Source: Ideonella oryzae (GTDB taxonomy: Bacteria; Pseudomonadota; Gammaproteobacteria; Burkholderiales; Burkholderiaceae_C). Taken from it: a stretch of DNA of 64,000 nucleotides. Made by a program: the position numbers and the translations under genes. How positions within the stretch are numbered: position 1 is the stretch's first letter; every line of letters begins with the position of its first letter. The notes beneath the pieces are model-generated. The model was given only the letters and a program-made list of their open reading frames with translations. It searched no databases and was not told the DNA's origin. Shown here one piece after another: positions 63,852-64,000 of the stretch. The DNA lies in the NCBI RefSeq assembly GCF_024055665.1, contig NZ_JAMXMC010000007.1, positions 279,017 through 343,016 of the forward strand. Direction: 5' to 3'.

Positions 63852-64000
63852 AGCGCATGCAACCAGCCTAACCGGTTTACAGGGACTTCCCCCTCGGTCA
63901 AGCAGAACCCGGCTGTTTTCTCCTTCCCAAGCGGTATTTGAGATTCCCGGTGAATCGTCGGCCTGACAGGTGCTGCTGAGGACACCACGAGAGACAGACT
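63852..64000. other. Terminal non-coding stretch
   Basis: This segment contains GCCTAAC at 63866-63872. No convincing gene or complete attC site is seen before the window ends. Confidence 0.4.

Noticed and set aside
63866..64000. A complete integron attC site after the last gene.
   Set aside because: Only the R''-like heptamer is visible; no GTTRRRY partner or paired L sites occur before the window ends.

Overview
The window is high-GC, gene-dense DNA whose proteins look like those of a betaproteobacterium of the order Burkholderiales (Sphaerotilaceae/Comamonadaceae-like). The red-type form I RuBisCO operon, NorR/flavohaemoglobin pair, CstA and a large chemosensory cluster fit a facultatively autotrophic, motile soil or water bacterium. 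The genus cannot be read from the sequence. No rRNA, tRNA, CRISPR array, transposase or phage gene is visible.

Region by region. (1) 1-4758, minus strand: a catabolic operon of formamidase, Rieske oxygenase, a small unknown protein, a SnoaL-like protein, a StyA-like flavin monooxygenase and the first codons of a probable flavin reductase. It is divergent from a PAS-PAS histidine kinase and FixJ/StyR-like regulator (4925-7097). (2) 7177-8091: membrane protein with an Mrr-type nuclease domain. (3) 8104-13988: AraC regulator divergent from an aldehyde dehydrogenase, a Baeyer-Villiger monooxygenase fused to an HSL-type esterase, and an SDR. This layout recalls the mycobacterial virS-mymA-lipR-sadH locus. 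(4) 14011-17346: amidase, alpha/beta hydrolase, hydroxypyruvate isomerase. (5) 17476-18595: unknown protein and rhomboid. (6) 18609-22668: norR divergent from hmp-HPP/CBS, with three candidate NorR sites and a sigma-54-like promoter. (7) DUF938 methyltransferase and a GGEEF diguanylate cyclase. (8) 24886-38255: complete Calvin-cycle operon cbbLSXFPTZGKAY with divergent cbbR, then fumC.

(9) 39819-47501: HD-GYP regulator, a 2046-residue hybrid kinase and a receiver protein. (10) 47520-52069: NarL-type regulator, cstA, ybdD-like gene and Cache-domain kinase, a probable carbon-starvation/pyruvate uptake module; then another AraC gene. (11) 53308-63147: chemosensory operon of MCP-like, cheY, STAS, cheA, MCP, cheW, REC-EAL, cheR and cheB, followed by an orphan flagellar rod-like gene. 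(12) 63471-63851: an AT-richer small membrane protein gene, unlike the rest of the window.

The most notable signals are a CheA carrying a tandem MshEN-like (c-di-GMP-binding type) motif beside a REC-EAL phosphodiesterase; a BVMO-esterase fusion; two inverted copies of a covarying hairpin repeat between cbbL and cbbS; and a 63-nt hairpin-rich in-frame insertion in phosphoglycerate kinase.
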